35,038 bases of DNA from the NCBI GenBank assembly GCA_018780805.1, contig JADMJD010000028.1, positions 1 through 35,038 on the forward strand, written 5' to 3'. A program made the translations under genes and the position numbers. Positions 8,655-16,783 of this stretch are shown one piece after another. The notes below the pieces were generated by a model that worked only from the letters and a program-made list of their open reading frames with translations, was not told the DNA's origin and ran no database searches. The stretch is from Rubrivivax sp. GTDB taxonomy: Bacteria > Pseudomonadota > Gammaproteobacteria > Burkholderiales > Burkholderiaceae_C. Positions within the stretch are counted from its first letter, which is position 1. Each line of letters begins with the position of its first letter.

Positions 8655-8693
8655 CCGTGCGAGCGCCGGGCTCAGCCCGCCTTGCGCGCACGG
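8655..8693. terminator. large stem-loop at the convergent gene junction
   Basis: CCGTGCG (8655-8661) pairs with CGCACGG (8687-8693). Inside it CGGGC (8667-8671) pairs with GCCCG (8675-8679) around a TCA loop, which is also the stop codon of the minus-strand methyltransferase. Neither side is followed by a run of T residues in its transcription direction; an A-run (8694-8697) follows on the plus strand. It may act as a bidirectional or factor-assisted terminator between the two arms of the locus, or simply as an RNA 3'-end stabiliser. Confidence 0.45.
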
Positions 8694-9514
8694 AAAATCA
8701 CGGGCCACATGTCGTAGTCGGGATACGGGTTGCCGTCGCGCAGGATTCCAAGGCCCGCATCCAAAGCTACACCGAGTTCTGCTGTCGAAAAACCGCTCGA
8801 CCGCAGATCGTCCAGCAGGCTCAGCCCGGGCTCGGTGAAGACCAATGCACCGCTGCTGTCCATCGGGTTGCCATGGAAGGCCGGTGGCAGCAGATGCTGC
8901 AGTTGACCGTTGACCATTCTGGCGCGCACAACATGGTTGTCCATGTTGGTCATGGGGCAGGTGAACAGCAGAGTGCCGCCTGGGCGCAGGACGCGCAGGC
9001 ATTCACGCAGTGCGAGTTCCGGGTCGGGAACGTGCTCGAGCACATCCCCGTGGAAGACATAGGCCAGACTGTTATCGGGGAACGACAGATCCAGCATGGT
9101 CTCGTGCCTGACCTGTAGTCCAGCGTGCATCCGCACCTCGCCGGGTGCGGCGTCTTCGCCAAAGTACTCGCAGCCCTCAACGTCCGGACAGAGACGCTGG
9201 ACATGGGCAAACAATGGCGTTACCCGTTCAAACATCAAGAATCGGCTCGTTGGCCGCTCGGATTCCAGCATCGCGGCGATCAGGCGCAAACGCCCGTTCA
9301 TCCCGCATTCGCAAAGCAGACTCTCGCGCAGGTTGATCCATTCGCCAAGCTGTCCGTCCGGCAGCTTGAATCGGCTCGACCGTGCGCAGATGGGGCACCA
9401 GCCGTCCATGTACCTTTGCTTCAGGACTGCTTCCTGCAACGAAGTGGCTTCTTCCTGCATCCGCGCGAATGAGTTGCGAACACCCGCTCTTGTCGTCTGC
9501 CAGTCGATTTTCAA
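8672..9514 (-). CDS. class I SAM-dependent methyltransferase with N-terminal zinc-ribbon-like cysteines
   Basis: A 280-residue protein from TTG 9514, chosen because CAGGAG lies five bases upstream and the codon overlaps the stop of the preceding sulfotransferase (TTGA). Near the N-terminus CPIC (40-43) and CEC (68-70) could bind zinc. The methyltransferase-11 part shows GDVLEHVPDPELALRE (about 156-171) and LRPGGTLLFTCP (176-187). The classic glycine-rich SAM motif I is weak, because the corresponding region reads RFLMFERVTPLF. A C-terminal YPDYDMWPVIFRARK fits this methyltransferase group. As the last gene of the minus-strand run, it probably methylates a sugar hydroxyl or the sulfated residue of the glycan; the target is unknown. 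Confidence 0.8.
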   Translation of the reverse strand: MKIDWQTTRAGVRNSFARMQEEATSLQEAVLKQRYMDGWCPICARSSRFKLPDGQLGEWINLRESLLCECGMNGRLRLIAAMLESERPTSRFLMFERVTPLFAHVQRLCPDVEGCEYFGEDAAPGEVRMHAGLQVRHETMLDLSFPDNSLAYVFHGDVLEHVPDPELALRECLRVLRPGGTLLFTCPMTNMDNHVVRARMVNGQLQHLLPPAFHGNPMDSSGALVFTEPGLSLLDDLRSSGFSTAELGVALDAGLGILRDGNPYPDYDMWPVIFRARKAG

Positions 9515-10707
9515 TTGGACTCCTGCAATTCGGTCTTTGAGCCTGGCAGCACTGCCCTTTCGGACAAGCAAGATGCGAAAGAGCTTTGCAGACGTCGCAT
9601 CAGAGACCAGGGTACACCGAACTCCGTGTGGGCTTGGCCAAGAAACCATTGGGCATACGGAAGTCGGTCGGTGGTGTCCGGCCTGGGGTAGGCCTTCTGG
9701 AGATCGGGTCTGATGCGGTGGACGCACGCCATCAGGTGGTTCAAGGTGTCTGGGGGAAACTCCGGCACATCGACGGATGCTTCACATGGTTCATGCAACC
9801 AGTTCCAGAAGCTGTCGCCCCCTGTGCGAGTCGGGTCGGGCCAACGCGCTGCTGCATCCGGCGCTCCTTGCAGGTAGATGCGTACCAACCCGGGTGTGAC
9901 ACGCTCACCGTTGTCGAACTGGTAGCGGCCCCGAAAAGGATCGATTTTGTCGTAGTCGTACGGTGAGGGGACTTTTGCGGGATCCCATTCATAGCCTTGC
10001 CAATCGGCCAGCTCGCGGTAGACGGGCAAGGTCGAGAGGATGTCACGGTGCGCTTTGGGCAGGCCGTCGACCCAGCCACCCGCCCCGGAAGAGCGTAAAT
10101 GTCGCGGATCGATGTCTGAAACCTCCTTCATCAAATCGGGCTTGCATAACAAGGCGGCCGCCCGGATGCGTTCGTCGTCGAGCTGCCCCAGGCGTGCCCC
10201 CAGACTGTGCAGCGTCCCGCGAGGGTCGGCCAGCAAGTCTTCGAACCGAACCACCTGCGCACCCAACTCGCCCCAGAACCGGGACAGGGCATAGATCTGA
10301 GGAAACGGGCGATGCAGGAAGTCCAGTGCCCGTGGCCCGGGATCGTTGCCGTCTGTCCTCAGACGTTGTACGAGTTCGTCACGGGTGTCGTGCCGCCACT
10401 TGACATAGTGGAACAGCGAAAGGAAGGTGTCTCCCGGGTGTCGCACGGTGGTCAGCACGGTGACCCGCTCTGCCACCAACCAGCGCAGTAGATCCTCGCT
10501 CGGCGAGAAGTGCTGATGGCTGACGAAGCGTCGTGGCAACTCTCCATCCGCCGGCTGTTGCCACACTGCAGGCAGGTTGATGATGGGCAGGTCGTAGGCG
10601 TAGTAGAGCAACCACCTTAACCAAGTGTTGCCGGTCTTCGGCGTGCTCAGTATCAGAACTCTGAGGGATTCAGCGTCAGGTTCGTGGCGATTCAAGCAGG
10701 CGCTCAC
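9511..10707 (-). CDS. PAPS-dependent sulfotransferase-like protein
   Basis: A 398-residue protein with the two cofactor motifs of the sulfotransferase fold. The 5'-phosphosulfate loop is STPKTGNTWLRWLL (21-34) and the 3'-phosphate motif is VRHPGDTFLSLFHY (88-101). FVSHQHF (61-67) is a candidate region for the catalytic His. The fold should end near residue 270, and the remaining 120 or so residues have no recognised domain. The start is GTG 10707, with GGAGGAG five bases upstream and a GTGA overlap with the DUF1796 stop. The likely role is transfer of sulfate from PAPS to a sugar of the exported polysaccharide. The PAPS-making genes are not in the window. Confidence 0.82.
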   Translation of the reverse strand: MSACLNRHEPDAESLRVLILSTPKTGNTWLRWLLYYAYDLPIINLPAVWQQPADGELPRRFVSHQHFSPSEDLLRWLVAERVTVLTTVRHPGDTFLSLFHYVKWRHDTRDELVQRLRTDGNDPGPRALDFLHRPFPQIYALSRFWGELGAQVVRFEDLLADPRGTLHSLGARLGQLDDERIRAAALLCKPDLMKEVSDIDPRHLRSSGAGGWVDGLPKAHRDILSTLPVYRELADWQGYEWDPAKVPSPYDYDKIDPFRGRYQFDNGERVTPGLVRIYLQGAPDAAARWPDPTRTGGDSFWNWLHEPCEASVDVPEFPPDTLNHLMACVHRIRPDLQKAYPRPDTTDRLPYAQWFLGQAHTEFGVPWSLMRRLQSSFASCLSERAVLPGSKTELQESN

Positions 10708-11609
10708 CGCGACTCCTCCACACGCCCTACGGCCGGCCCCAAGAGATGTGCAACCAACATGTGTTCATCCAGCAAGCTCTCGAACTTCAGTGGTCGCCAG
10801 GCCGACGAAGGCAGGTACTGGTACACCCGAAGCGACGGCTCTTCAAGCGCAACATCCAGACGCGGGGCGTCCTGGGTCGATGGGTCGATAGGTGGCACTT
10901 CATAGGCCACAAGCAAGGCACTCGCGCAGCGGCGCACGAGTACGTCGCGTAGCGCGCGCAGGTCGTCCACAGGTCCCTCACCCTGGGTGCGTGTCACGAC
11001 AAAGACGACCGGTTCATCCGCACACAACAGCGAACGGAAACGCATGACGGCACGCTGAAAGTGCCCATGATCAGCGTCCAGGTGCGCGTCGTGGTGATTG
11101 AAGACATAGTCGATTGCGAAGCGCTCCCGGTACACCGTGTGGTGAACGCGATTGACAGATGGCCCATGTGGTCGCTGCTCTACCGGGACCGGCTGGTAGA
11201 GCGAGCGATCCAGGAAGGTGGCAAAGTCGTCCTCGATGCAGTGTGTGACCATTTCGACTGACGAGAACAGCCAGTCGAAGGGCCCCGCCCAGTTCCGCAA
11301 TCCCCATCTTCTGAGCAGACTGGCGGTGAAGCAGTGTGTGCCAAGAGAGACGTAGTGGCGCACCGGCGAGGACGGAAGCAGTTGCCTGAGCAGGGCTGGC
11401 GCATGACGCTGTGCCGTGTCGGAGCGGGTCATCAACTCTCCGAGCACGTCGACGATCGCCGCAGGAGACGCGCGCAGCCGTTCACCCAGCGCTCCCTGCT
11501 CAGACGTATCGACGGTCCCGGGCAGCGCTTCGAGCAACTTGCCCGCGAGGTCGTCGGCCGTGATCCACAACGGAACCGACCGCTGGAGCAGGTGGATCGT
11601 CCGCCTCAT
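10704..11609 (-). CDS. DUF1796 putative papain-like cysteine peptidase
   Basis: A 301-residue protein. The diagnostic DUF1796 pattern is seen as HYVSLGTHCFTASLLRRWGL (85-104) with Cys93, followed by GPFDWLFSS (109-117) and the His-rich FNHHDAHLDADHGHF (170-184). Cys93, one of these His residues and an Asp could form a papain-like triad; this is a family-level prediction without known chemistry here. The first 80 residues are helical and not recognised. Members of this family are found in polysaccharide loci, so a tailoring role on the glycan is as plausible as proteolysis. It lies 18 bp after hddC and is coupled by a 4-nt overlap to the sulfotransferase. Confidence 0.75.
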   Translation of the reverse strand: MRRTIHLLQRSVPLWITADDLAGKLLEALPGTVDTSEQGALGERLRASPAAIVDVLGELMTRSDTAQRHAPALLRQLLPSSPVRHYVSLGTHCFTASLLRRWGLRNWAGPFDWLFSSVEMVTHCIEDDFATFLDRSLYQPVPVEQRPHGPSVNRVHHTVYRERFAIDYVFNHHDAHLDADHGHFQRAVMRFRSLLCADEPVVFVVTRTQGEGPVDDLRALRDVLVRRCASALLVAYEVPPIDPSTQDAPRLDVALEEPSLRVYQYLPSSAWRPLKFESLLDEHMLVAHLLGPAVGRVEESR

Positions 11610-11627
11610 CGACGCCGGGGTGCCTGG

Positions 11628-12320
11628 TCAGGATACATGGGCCAACAGTGATTGTGCGCGGGCGTAGTCGCTGGGTATGCCGATGTCGATGAATAAGGCA
11701 TCGGTTTCGAAGACGTTCACCTCGAGACCAACTGGCAACTGCGTCTGCAAAAAGTCCGCCTCGAATGAAAATGGGTCCGACAGCGAACAACTTTTCAGCA
11801 TGTCCGACGGCAGCAGGTAGTGACCGCTGTTCACGAGTCCTGGCCCGGACTGCCCCTTCTCCAGGAATCCAATCAGCCGTGACTCCTCGGTCGCAAGGCG
11901 CCCATATCGCGCGGCGTCGGGGACCTGAAGACCGACGATCCAAGGGCCGGGTCTGCGTTTCGACGCCTGCGCCAGTGCTGTGATGTCCAGATCCAGGAAC
12001 GTGTCGCCGTTGACGACCAGACAGCGATCTGCGTGGCAGCGTGCCAACGCGCGGCGCAACGCTCCACCTGTACCCAGTGGAACCGATTCGATCTCGTAGT
12101 CGAGGGTCATGCCTGCAAAGCTGGCGCCGAAGTGACCGATGATCACGTCGGCGCGGTAGCCCACGGACAGAACGACCCTCTCCACGCCGGCCGCAGCAAG
12201 ACGCCGCAGCAGGATTTCGAGGAAAGGTCGCCCCGCCACCATTGCCATGGGCTTCGGCAGATCCGGTACCACCGTCCGCAAACGTGTTCCGAGCCCACCT
12301 GCCAGTACGACAGCTTCCAT
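11628..12320 (-). CDS. hddC: D-glycero-alpha-D-manno-heptose-1-phosphate guanylyltransferase HddC
   Basis: A 230-residue nucleotidyltransferase starting at ATG 12320, which overlaps the gmhA stop by one base (TGATG). The N-terminus EAVVLAGGLGTRLR is the nucleotide-binding loop. DLPKPMAMVAGRPF, IESVPLGTGGALRRAL and VVNGDTFLDLD are typical of HddC and related mannose-1-phosphate guanylyltransferases; the Asp of NGD binds metal. The immediate neighbourhood of gmhA and hddA makes the heptose substrate much more likely than mannose. It would form GDP-D-glycero-alpha-D-manno-heptose, the donor for a heptosyltransferase among the GT genes of this locus. Confidence 0.88.
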   Translation of the reverse strand: MEAVVLAGGLGTRLRTVVPDLPKPMAMVAGRPFLEILLRRLAAAGVERVVLSVGYRADVIIGHFGASFAGMTLDYEIESVPLGTGGALRRALARCHADRCLVVNGDTFLDLDITALAQASKRRPGPWIVGLQVPDAARYGRLATEESRLIGFLEKGQSGPGLVNSGHYLLPSDMLKSCSLSDPFSFEADFLQTQLPVGLEVNVFETDALFIDIGIPSDYARAQSLLAHVS

Positions 12321-12901
12321 CAGGTCTTCGGGAAGATCGCCGACTCGATCAGCCCACACAGCACATGACCCAGAACGAGGTGCCCTTCCTGAATTTTGGG
12401 CGTGTCGGGCGATGGCACGGCCAGCAGGTGATCGCAGAGCTCTGTCATCGGTCCACCGCGGTTCCCTGTCATGCCGACTGTGACCAGACCAGCCGAGCGC
12501 GCAGTCTGAAGCGCCGCCAGGATATTGGGTGATCGGCCGGACGTCGAATACACAATCAGCACATCCCCCTTCTTGCCAAGTGCCTGGACCTGACGTGCGA
12601 AGAGGTGCTCGTAGCCATAGTCGTTGCCGATGGCGGTGAGTATCGAACTGTCGGTGGTCAAGGCAACAGCGGCCAGGCCCGGACGATCGTATGCGAAGCG
12701 GCTGACGAGTTCGCCTGCAATGTGCTGACTGTCCGCTGCACTGCCGCCGTTACCAGCCAGCAGGATCTTGCCGCCTGAACGAAGGCAGTCTATGCAAGAC
12801 TGTGCCGCATGCGACAGCGCCGTGCGCAAGAGCGAGTCTGCCTTCATCGCGTCAAGCGTTCGGCTGGACTCCTCAAACTGCGCGTCAATGTAATCGAACA
12901 T
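12320..12901 (-). CDS. gmhA: sedoheptulose-7-phosphate isomerase GmhA
   Basis: A 193-residue SIS-domain protein of normal GmhA length. It converts sedoheptulose-7-phosphate to D-glycero-D-manno-heptose-7-phosphate. LLAGNGGSAADSQHIAGELV (48-67) contains the phosphate-binding loop and Glu64. YSTSGRSPN (118-126) is the second Ser-rich loop. QEGHLVLGHVLCGLIE (171-186) holds His179. Glu64 and His179 correspond to the catalytic pair known in E. coli GmhA (Glu65/His180). GGAGG lies nine bases before ATG 12901. It sits three bases after hddA and overlaps hddC, so it is a locus-dedicated copy rather than necessarily the LPS-core gmhA of the chromosome. Confidence 0.92.
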   Translation of the reverse strand: MFDYIDAQFEESSRTLDAMKADSLLRTALSHAAQSCIDCLRSGGKILLAGNGGSAADSQHIAGELVSRFAYDRPGLAAVALTTDSSILTAIGNDYGYEHLFARQVQALGKKGDVLIVYSTSGRSPNILAALQTARSAGLVTVGMTGNRGGPMTELCDHLLAVPSPDTPKIQEGHLVLGHVLCGLIESAIFPKT

Positions 12902-12904
12902 GTG

Positions 12905-13936
12905 TCATGGCCTCCAAGCCTGCGTACCCTGTTTCGTGAAGTGGCAGTTGCTGATCTGACCGTCGAAACCTTGAAGCGTGCGTATCACGTCCATTCGACG
13001 TTCAGGACGCACCAGAAACATCATGAAGCCGCCGCCGCCAGCACCGCTGACCTTGCCTGCCAACGCACCAGACGCGATGGCAGCCTCGTAGATCTGGTCG
13101 ATCATTGGATTCGACACCGAGCGTGCAGAGCGCTTCTTGCTCTCCCAGCCCAGTTGCATGCTCTGCACCATGCCGGCCAGGTTGCCCTTCAGAAGGCACT
13201 CCTTCATGATGGACGCTTCGCGCTTCAAACCATGCATTGCCTCCAACGTGCCGGTGGCCCCGGCATGCAGGTTGTGCTTCTGATCCGCAATGATGTGCGC
13301 TGATTCCCGTGAAACGCCCGTGTAGAACAACACGAGGGAAGCCTCCAGCTCGGAGATCACGGAAGGCTTGATCCTCAGCGCATTCACGACGACACGGTCT
13401 TCTGCGTAGAACTCCATGAAGTTGAAGCCACCAAACGTCGCGGAATACTGGTCTTGTCGGCCACCTTCTAGGCCGCAATCCTGACGTTCGATCCTGAACG
13501 CCAGGTTGGCAATCTCATAGTCATCCAACGGCAAGTTCAGCAGTTCGACAAAGGCACGTACCATGGCAACGACGAGCGTCGACGAGGAGCCTAGGCCGGA
13601 CCCGGCAGGGGCATCACAGAAAGTTGTCAGCTCCAGCGGTTGTGGTTGTTGCCCCGCGATTGCGTAAAGCGCGCGCACCACTGCTGTATGTAGCTTGAGA
13701 TCACCATCAAGTGACAACGCATCATCGATGCGCGCACACTGGACCACACTGCGGTCGCTTGCGACCAGTCGGAGCACTGGTTCTTCAAGCAACTGGATCG
13801 TTGCATAGGCATAGCGGTCGATGGTCGCGTTCAGAACGAACCCGCCGTGTTCGTCGCAGTAAGGCGATACGTCGGTGCCGCCACCAGCCAGGCCAAGTCG
13901 AAGAGGCGCGCGCGCCCGGACGAGTGTCCTCTCCAT
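12905..13936 (-). CDS. hddA: D-glycero-alpha-D-manno-heptose-7-phosphate kinase HddA (GHMP family)
   Basis: A 343-residue GHMP kinase that phosphorylates heptose-7-phosphate at O1 in the alpha configuration. The substrate motif is RLGLAGGGTDVSPYCDEHGG (about 13-32). The GHMP ATP-binding loop is PAGSGLGSSSTLVVAMV (about 110-126). The C-terminal glycine-rich motif is KVSGAGGGGFMMF (near 293-305). RIERQDCGLEGGRQDQYSA is characteristic of HddA and related sugar kinases. The alpha-directing kinase, unlike bifunctional HldE, feeds the GDP-heptose route used for capsules and S-layer glycans instead of the ADP-heptose route for LPS core. It begins two bases after the preceding methyltransferase gene. 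Confidence 0.9.
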   Translation of the reverse strand: MERTLVRARAPLRLGLAGGGTDVSPYCDEHGGFVLNATIDRYAYATIQLLEEPVLRLVASDRSVVQCARIDDALSLDGDLKLHTAVVRALYAIAGQQPQPLELTTFCDAPAGSGLGSSSTLVVAMVRAFVELLNLPLDDYEIANLAFRIERQDCGLEGGRQDQYSATFGGFNFMEFYAEDRVVVNALRIKPSVISELEASLVLFYTGVSRESAHIIADQKHNLHAGATGTLEAMHGLKREASIMKECLLKGNLAGMVQSMQLGWESKKRSARSVSNPMIDQIYEAAIASGALAGKVSGAGGGGFMMFLVRPERRMDVIRTLQGFDGQISNCHFTKQGTQAWRP

Positions 13937-13938
13937 GC

Positions 13939-14676
13939 TCAGACTGGTGAGTCGTTGGTGAAGGGCGGACGGTCACCGTTGGACCGCTTCATGCTTTGCA
14001 TGTCGTCGCGATACTGGTTCAGATGGATCCGCACCTCCGCCGAAGGTTGCTGTTCAGGCCGCCGCCAACGGCCGCGGTCGGCAATCTCCTGAGTGCTGCG
14101 CTTGCGCACGATGAACTCAATGCCACATTCACCAACGGGGGTCAGCGTCTGGTCGTAACGCGGCAGGTCAAAACGATAGGTTGCAGACAGCTGCTCAACA
14201 CGCAACAGCTCGGCGGTTTCCCCCAGATCACGAACGAGATCGATCACGTTCAAGGAACGATCCGACCACGAGGTGTGCTTGTGGATGGTGAAGGTCCACT
14301 TGTGGTCACGGTTGAACGTGCTGGGAAACACACCCTGCTCGTAAAGATCCTCGTCAGGGACCGTCACGACCAGATGGCCGCCTTCGCGCGCCACCCGCAG
14401 CCAGTTGCGCAGCCCCGCTCTCGGGTCCACCAGATGCTCCAGGCAATGGCTGCTGTGGACAAAGTCGAACGTGCCGTCTGCTACGCCCTCCATGATCTGA
14501 GCATCACCGTCCTCGAGATCCCATGTGCGCACGCTCTCGATGCGGTCAAACAACGTCTGATACAGGCAAAGAGGATCCGGTTTGCCGCCGATGTCGACGC
14601 CTTGCCCGACGAGATAGCGGCGCAAAAAATTCGGATCTGCGAGACGCCGCGCGATTGACTTGCTGCATTCCTTCAT
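13939..14676 (-). CDS. class I SAM-dependent methyltransferase
   Basis: A 245-residue methyltransferase. Motif I is GQGVDIGGKPDPL (24-36). The post-motif acidic segment is DFVHSSHCLEHLVDP (71-85), followed by REGGHLVVTVPDEDLYEQG. The C-terminal 70 residues are charged and end without a recognised domain; GECGIEFIVRKRS is a conserved-looking strand before this tail. ATG 14676 has TAAGG seven bases upstream. The gene lies between the PhyH oxygenase and the heptose genes, so an O-methylation of the glycan or of its nucleotide sugar is the natural guess. The acceptor cannot be read from the sequence. Confidence 0.82.
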   Translation of the reverse strand: MKECSKSIARRLADPNFLRRYLVGQGVDIGGKPDPLCLYQTLFDRIESVRTWDLEDGDAQIMEGVADGTFDFVHSSHCLEHLVDPRAGLRNWLRVAREGGHLVVTVPDEDLYEQGVFPSTFNRDHKWTFTIHKHTSWSDRSLNVIDLVRDLGETAELLRVEQLSATYRFDLPRYDQTLTPVGECGIEFIVRKRSTQEIADRGRWRRPEQQPSAEVRIHLNQYRDDMQSMKRSNGDRPPFTNDSPV

Positions 14677-14694
14677 GTGTCGGCCTTACCCAGA

Positions 14695-15588
14695 TTACAT
14701 GTAGGCCACTTCGCCGGAAACGGCGAAGTGGCGACCGAAGCGCTCGAAATACCCGTAGCGGTCTGGCGGGGGCGTCTCGCCGGCATGCAGGAAGAACCGA
14801 TCATGCTGGTGAACCTGCACAGCCACGGGTGCACAGTGAAACACAGATGACCACCGTGTCAGATCCGGGTTGTTGGCCGGGGAGCCGCCGTGGGGCAGTT
14901 CCGGATGCCAGATCACAGTGTCGCCGGCGCGCAAATCAAGAATTTTCGGCGCAGACGCCGAGGTCGAGCGTCGGATGACTTCACCGTTGTAGAGATCGAG
15001 TGCCATCAACAGTTGGTCCCGCTCACTGCCGTCAGGAATTCTGCTTCGCGCCTCGGCCATGTATTGCGCCGGGTCGATCGCCAGGCGATGAGAACCAGGG
15101 TGGTAGAACAGCGGGCCTGCATCCGGCGATACGTCCTCCAGCGCCGTCCAGACGCCAGCGAACATCCGCAGAGGCCAGGTCGCAAAGTGAGGCGTGTCGC
15201 GATGCACGGGTTGTTGCGTCCCGTACTTGAACGTCAAAGACGTGTACACCGCTGCTGGTGAGGCGAACACAAAATCCAGCGCGGCCATGATCCGTGGATT
15301 CGATGCGAGTTGCGCCGCGGGTTCCGACCAGAGATGGAAGTTGACAAGGCGTTTTTCCCGACCGTGTTCGGTCAGGTTGCCGCGAACATAGTCGCGGTGC
15401 AACTCGACGTATCGCCCGTAGTCGGCGATCACATGCTTGCACAGGTCCGGCGAGTTGGCGCCGCGCAGGACCGCAATGCCTTCAGTTGCAAGGTCGCGCG
15501 CAATGCCCTTGATTTCGTCCGAGACATCGGCGATTGCAATTCGGTCGAGTGCATCGACATCGTCCAGCCAGAATTGAGGTCCATTCAT
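14695..15588 (-). CDS. phytanoyl-CoA dioxygenase (PhyH) family oxygenase
   Basis: A 297-residue Fe(II)/2-oxoglutarate-dependent oxygenase of the PhyH family. The iron ligands appear as His129 and Asp131 in VHRDTPHF, and His233 in WHPELPHGG. Arg245, in LTRWSSVFHC, is twelve residues after the distal His, the expected 2-oxoglutarate anchor. All key residues are therefore present. CGGAG lies about eight bases before ATG 15588. It overlaps the GT4 stop by 4 nt (ATGA). In this setting it may hydroxylate or oxidise a sugar of the repeat or a lipid or acyl part of the glycan. No gene in the window identifies its substrate. Confidence 0.85.
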   Translation of the reverse strand: MNGPQFWLDDVDALDRIAIADVSDEIKGIARDLATEGIAVLRGANSPDLCKHVIADYGRYVELHRDYVRGNLTEHGREKRLVNFHLWSEPAAQLASNPRIMAALDFVFASPAAVYTSLTFKYGTQQPVHRDTPHFATWPLRMFAGVWTALEDVSPDAGPLFYHPGSHRLAIDPAQYMAEARSRIPDGSERDQLLMALDLYNGEVIRRSTSASAPKILDLRAGDTVIWHPELPHGGSPANNPDLTRWSSVFHCAPVAVQVHQHDRFFLHAGETPPPDRYGYFERFGRHFAVSGEVAYM

Positions 15589-16775
15589 GTATTTTTCTCC
15601 GTGATTGAGTTGAAACCGCCTTGCAGTTCGTCGCGTGGTGCGGAGCCATTCGCGATGGCATCGAGTCGATCTCTGTAGCGCACACCGGTTGGCCTGTAGC
15701 TGAACTCCCTGATCATGTGCAGGCGGGCACGCTGGCCCATCGCGGCAGCGGCGAGGGGCTCGTCGAGCACCGCGCCCATCAGTCGAGCTGCATGGTCGAC
15801 ATCCGGCTCAGCCCAGAACTGCCCAGAAGCAAATGGGTATTGGCCCTCCTTCACCGGCACCAGGGCATGGTCGACCACGTAGGACGTGTCAGGTGTCATG
15901 AAGTCCATGTTCCCTGAGTAGCCGGTGGCCACGACGGGTTTGCCCAGGTACATGGCTTCGGCGATTCCGCGGCCAAAGCCCTCAGAGCGGTGCAAGGACA
16001 CGAAACAGTCGCAGCAGCGGACGAGGTTCTTGACTTGTTCGTCAGTCAAGGTCTCGGTGAGCAACTGCGCTTGTCCCCCTAGCGCCAGGACATCGTCGCG
16101 GAACGCAATGTGTGACGTCTGGGTTTCGTCGAAGCCGTTGGCCTTGATGACGAGGCGCGCACGCGCGTAAGGCCTTTTCAACATGACGTTGCGGAAGGCC
16201 TGCAGCACGGCCCTGGGATTCTTTCGCTCCAGGTAAGACTTCAAGTCGAAGAAAAACAGGAAGACCAGGTCGGCTTCCGGGATGCCAAAGCGCTTGCGGG
16301 GTAGAAAATCCTGCAGCATCACCTCAGTACCCAGCGGCATGTGGTGGATCGGCTTCTTGCAGGCTGCCGCCAGGCTGTCGGCGATGAACTGCGATGGGGC
16401 CCAGATCTCATCGAACCTGTCCAACTGCTCGGCCCACTCCGCCGGGTACATTGCTAGCTCCCATGCCGGATAAACGATGTTGTATCCGGTCAAGGGCGTG
16501 TTGTAGGTGACGTGCGCCATCGCTTGTCGCACCTCGTCGCCGTTGATGTGAAAGATGTTGATGTCGCCGAATCGTGCCGTCTGCAGTGGGCCGAACTCGC
16601 GTTGCTGGGCTGGCTCCGGAGTAGAGAGGCCGTAGATGTCCATGACATTTGCATTGACAGCCGCTCGTGCGAGCGCGCGGTGCGTGCAGCGTACATGCTC
16701 ACCCATGCCTATCGGTGCGAATGGGTGGCCTATCAACGTGACAGTTGGCAGGGGCGCGCGTTTGCCGTTCGACAT
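15585..16775 (-). CDS. GT4 family glycosyltransferase
   Basis: A 396-residue GT-B glycosyltransferase. The N-terminal loop is LIGHPFAPIGMGEHVRCTHR. The middle contains IFHINGDEVRQAM and YPAWELAMYPAEWAEQLDRF, a pattern seen in GT4 enzymes of capsule and O-antigen loci. The donor half has FLFFFDLKSYLERKNPRAVL, then SLHRSEGFGRGIAEAMYLGK with its E-x7-E pair, then PVVATGYSGNMDFM. ATG 16775 gives a normal N-terminus 8 nt after the preceding stop. No strong Shine-Dalgarno is visible, so translation may depend on coupling. Donor and linkage are unknown. Confidence 0.9.
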   Translation of the reverse strand: MSNGKRAPLPTVTLIGHPFAPIGMGEHVRCTHRALARAAVNANVMDIYGLSTPEPAQQREFGPLQTARFGDINIFHINGDEVRQAMAHVTYNTPLTGYNIVYPAWELAMYPAEWAEQLDRFDEIWAPSQFIADSLAAACKKPIHHMPLGTEVMLQDFLPRKRFGIPEADLVFLFFFDLKSYLERKNPRAVLQAFRNVMLKRPYARARLVIKANGFDETQTSHIAFRDDVLALGGQAQLLTETLTDEQVKNLVRCCDCFVSLHRSEGFGRGIAEAMYLGKPVVATGYSGNMDFMTPDTSYVVDHALVPVKEGQYPFASGQFWAEPDVDHAARLMGAVLDEPLAAAAMGQRARLHMIREFSYRPTGVRYRDRLDAIANGSAPRDELQGGFNSITEKNT

Positions 16776-16783
16776 GGCGTGAA

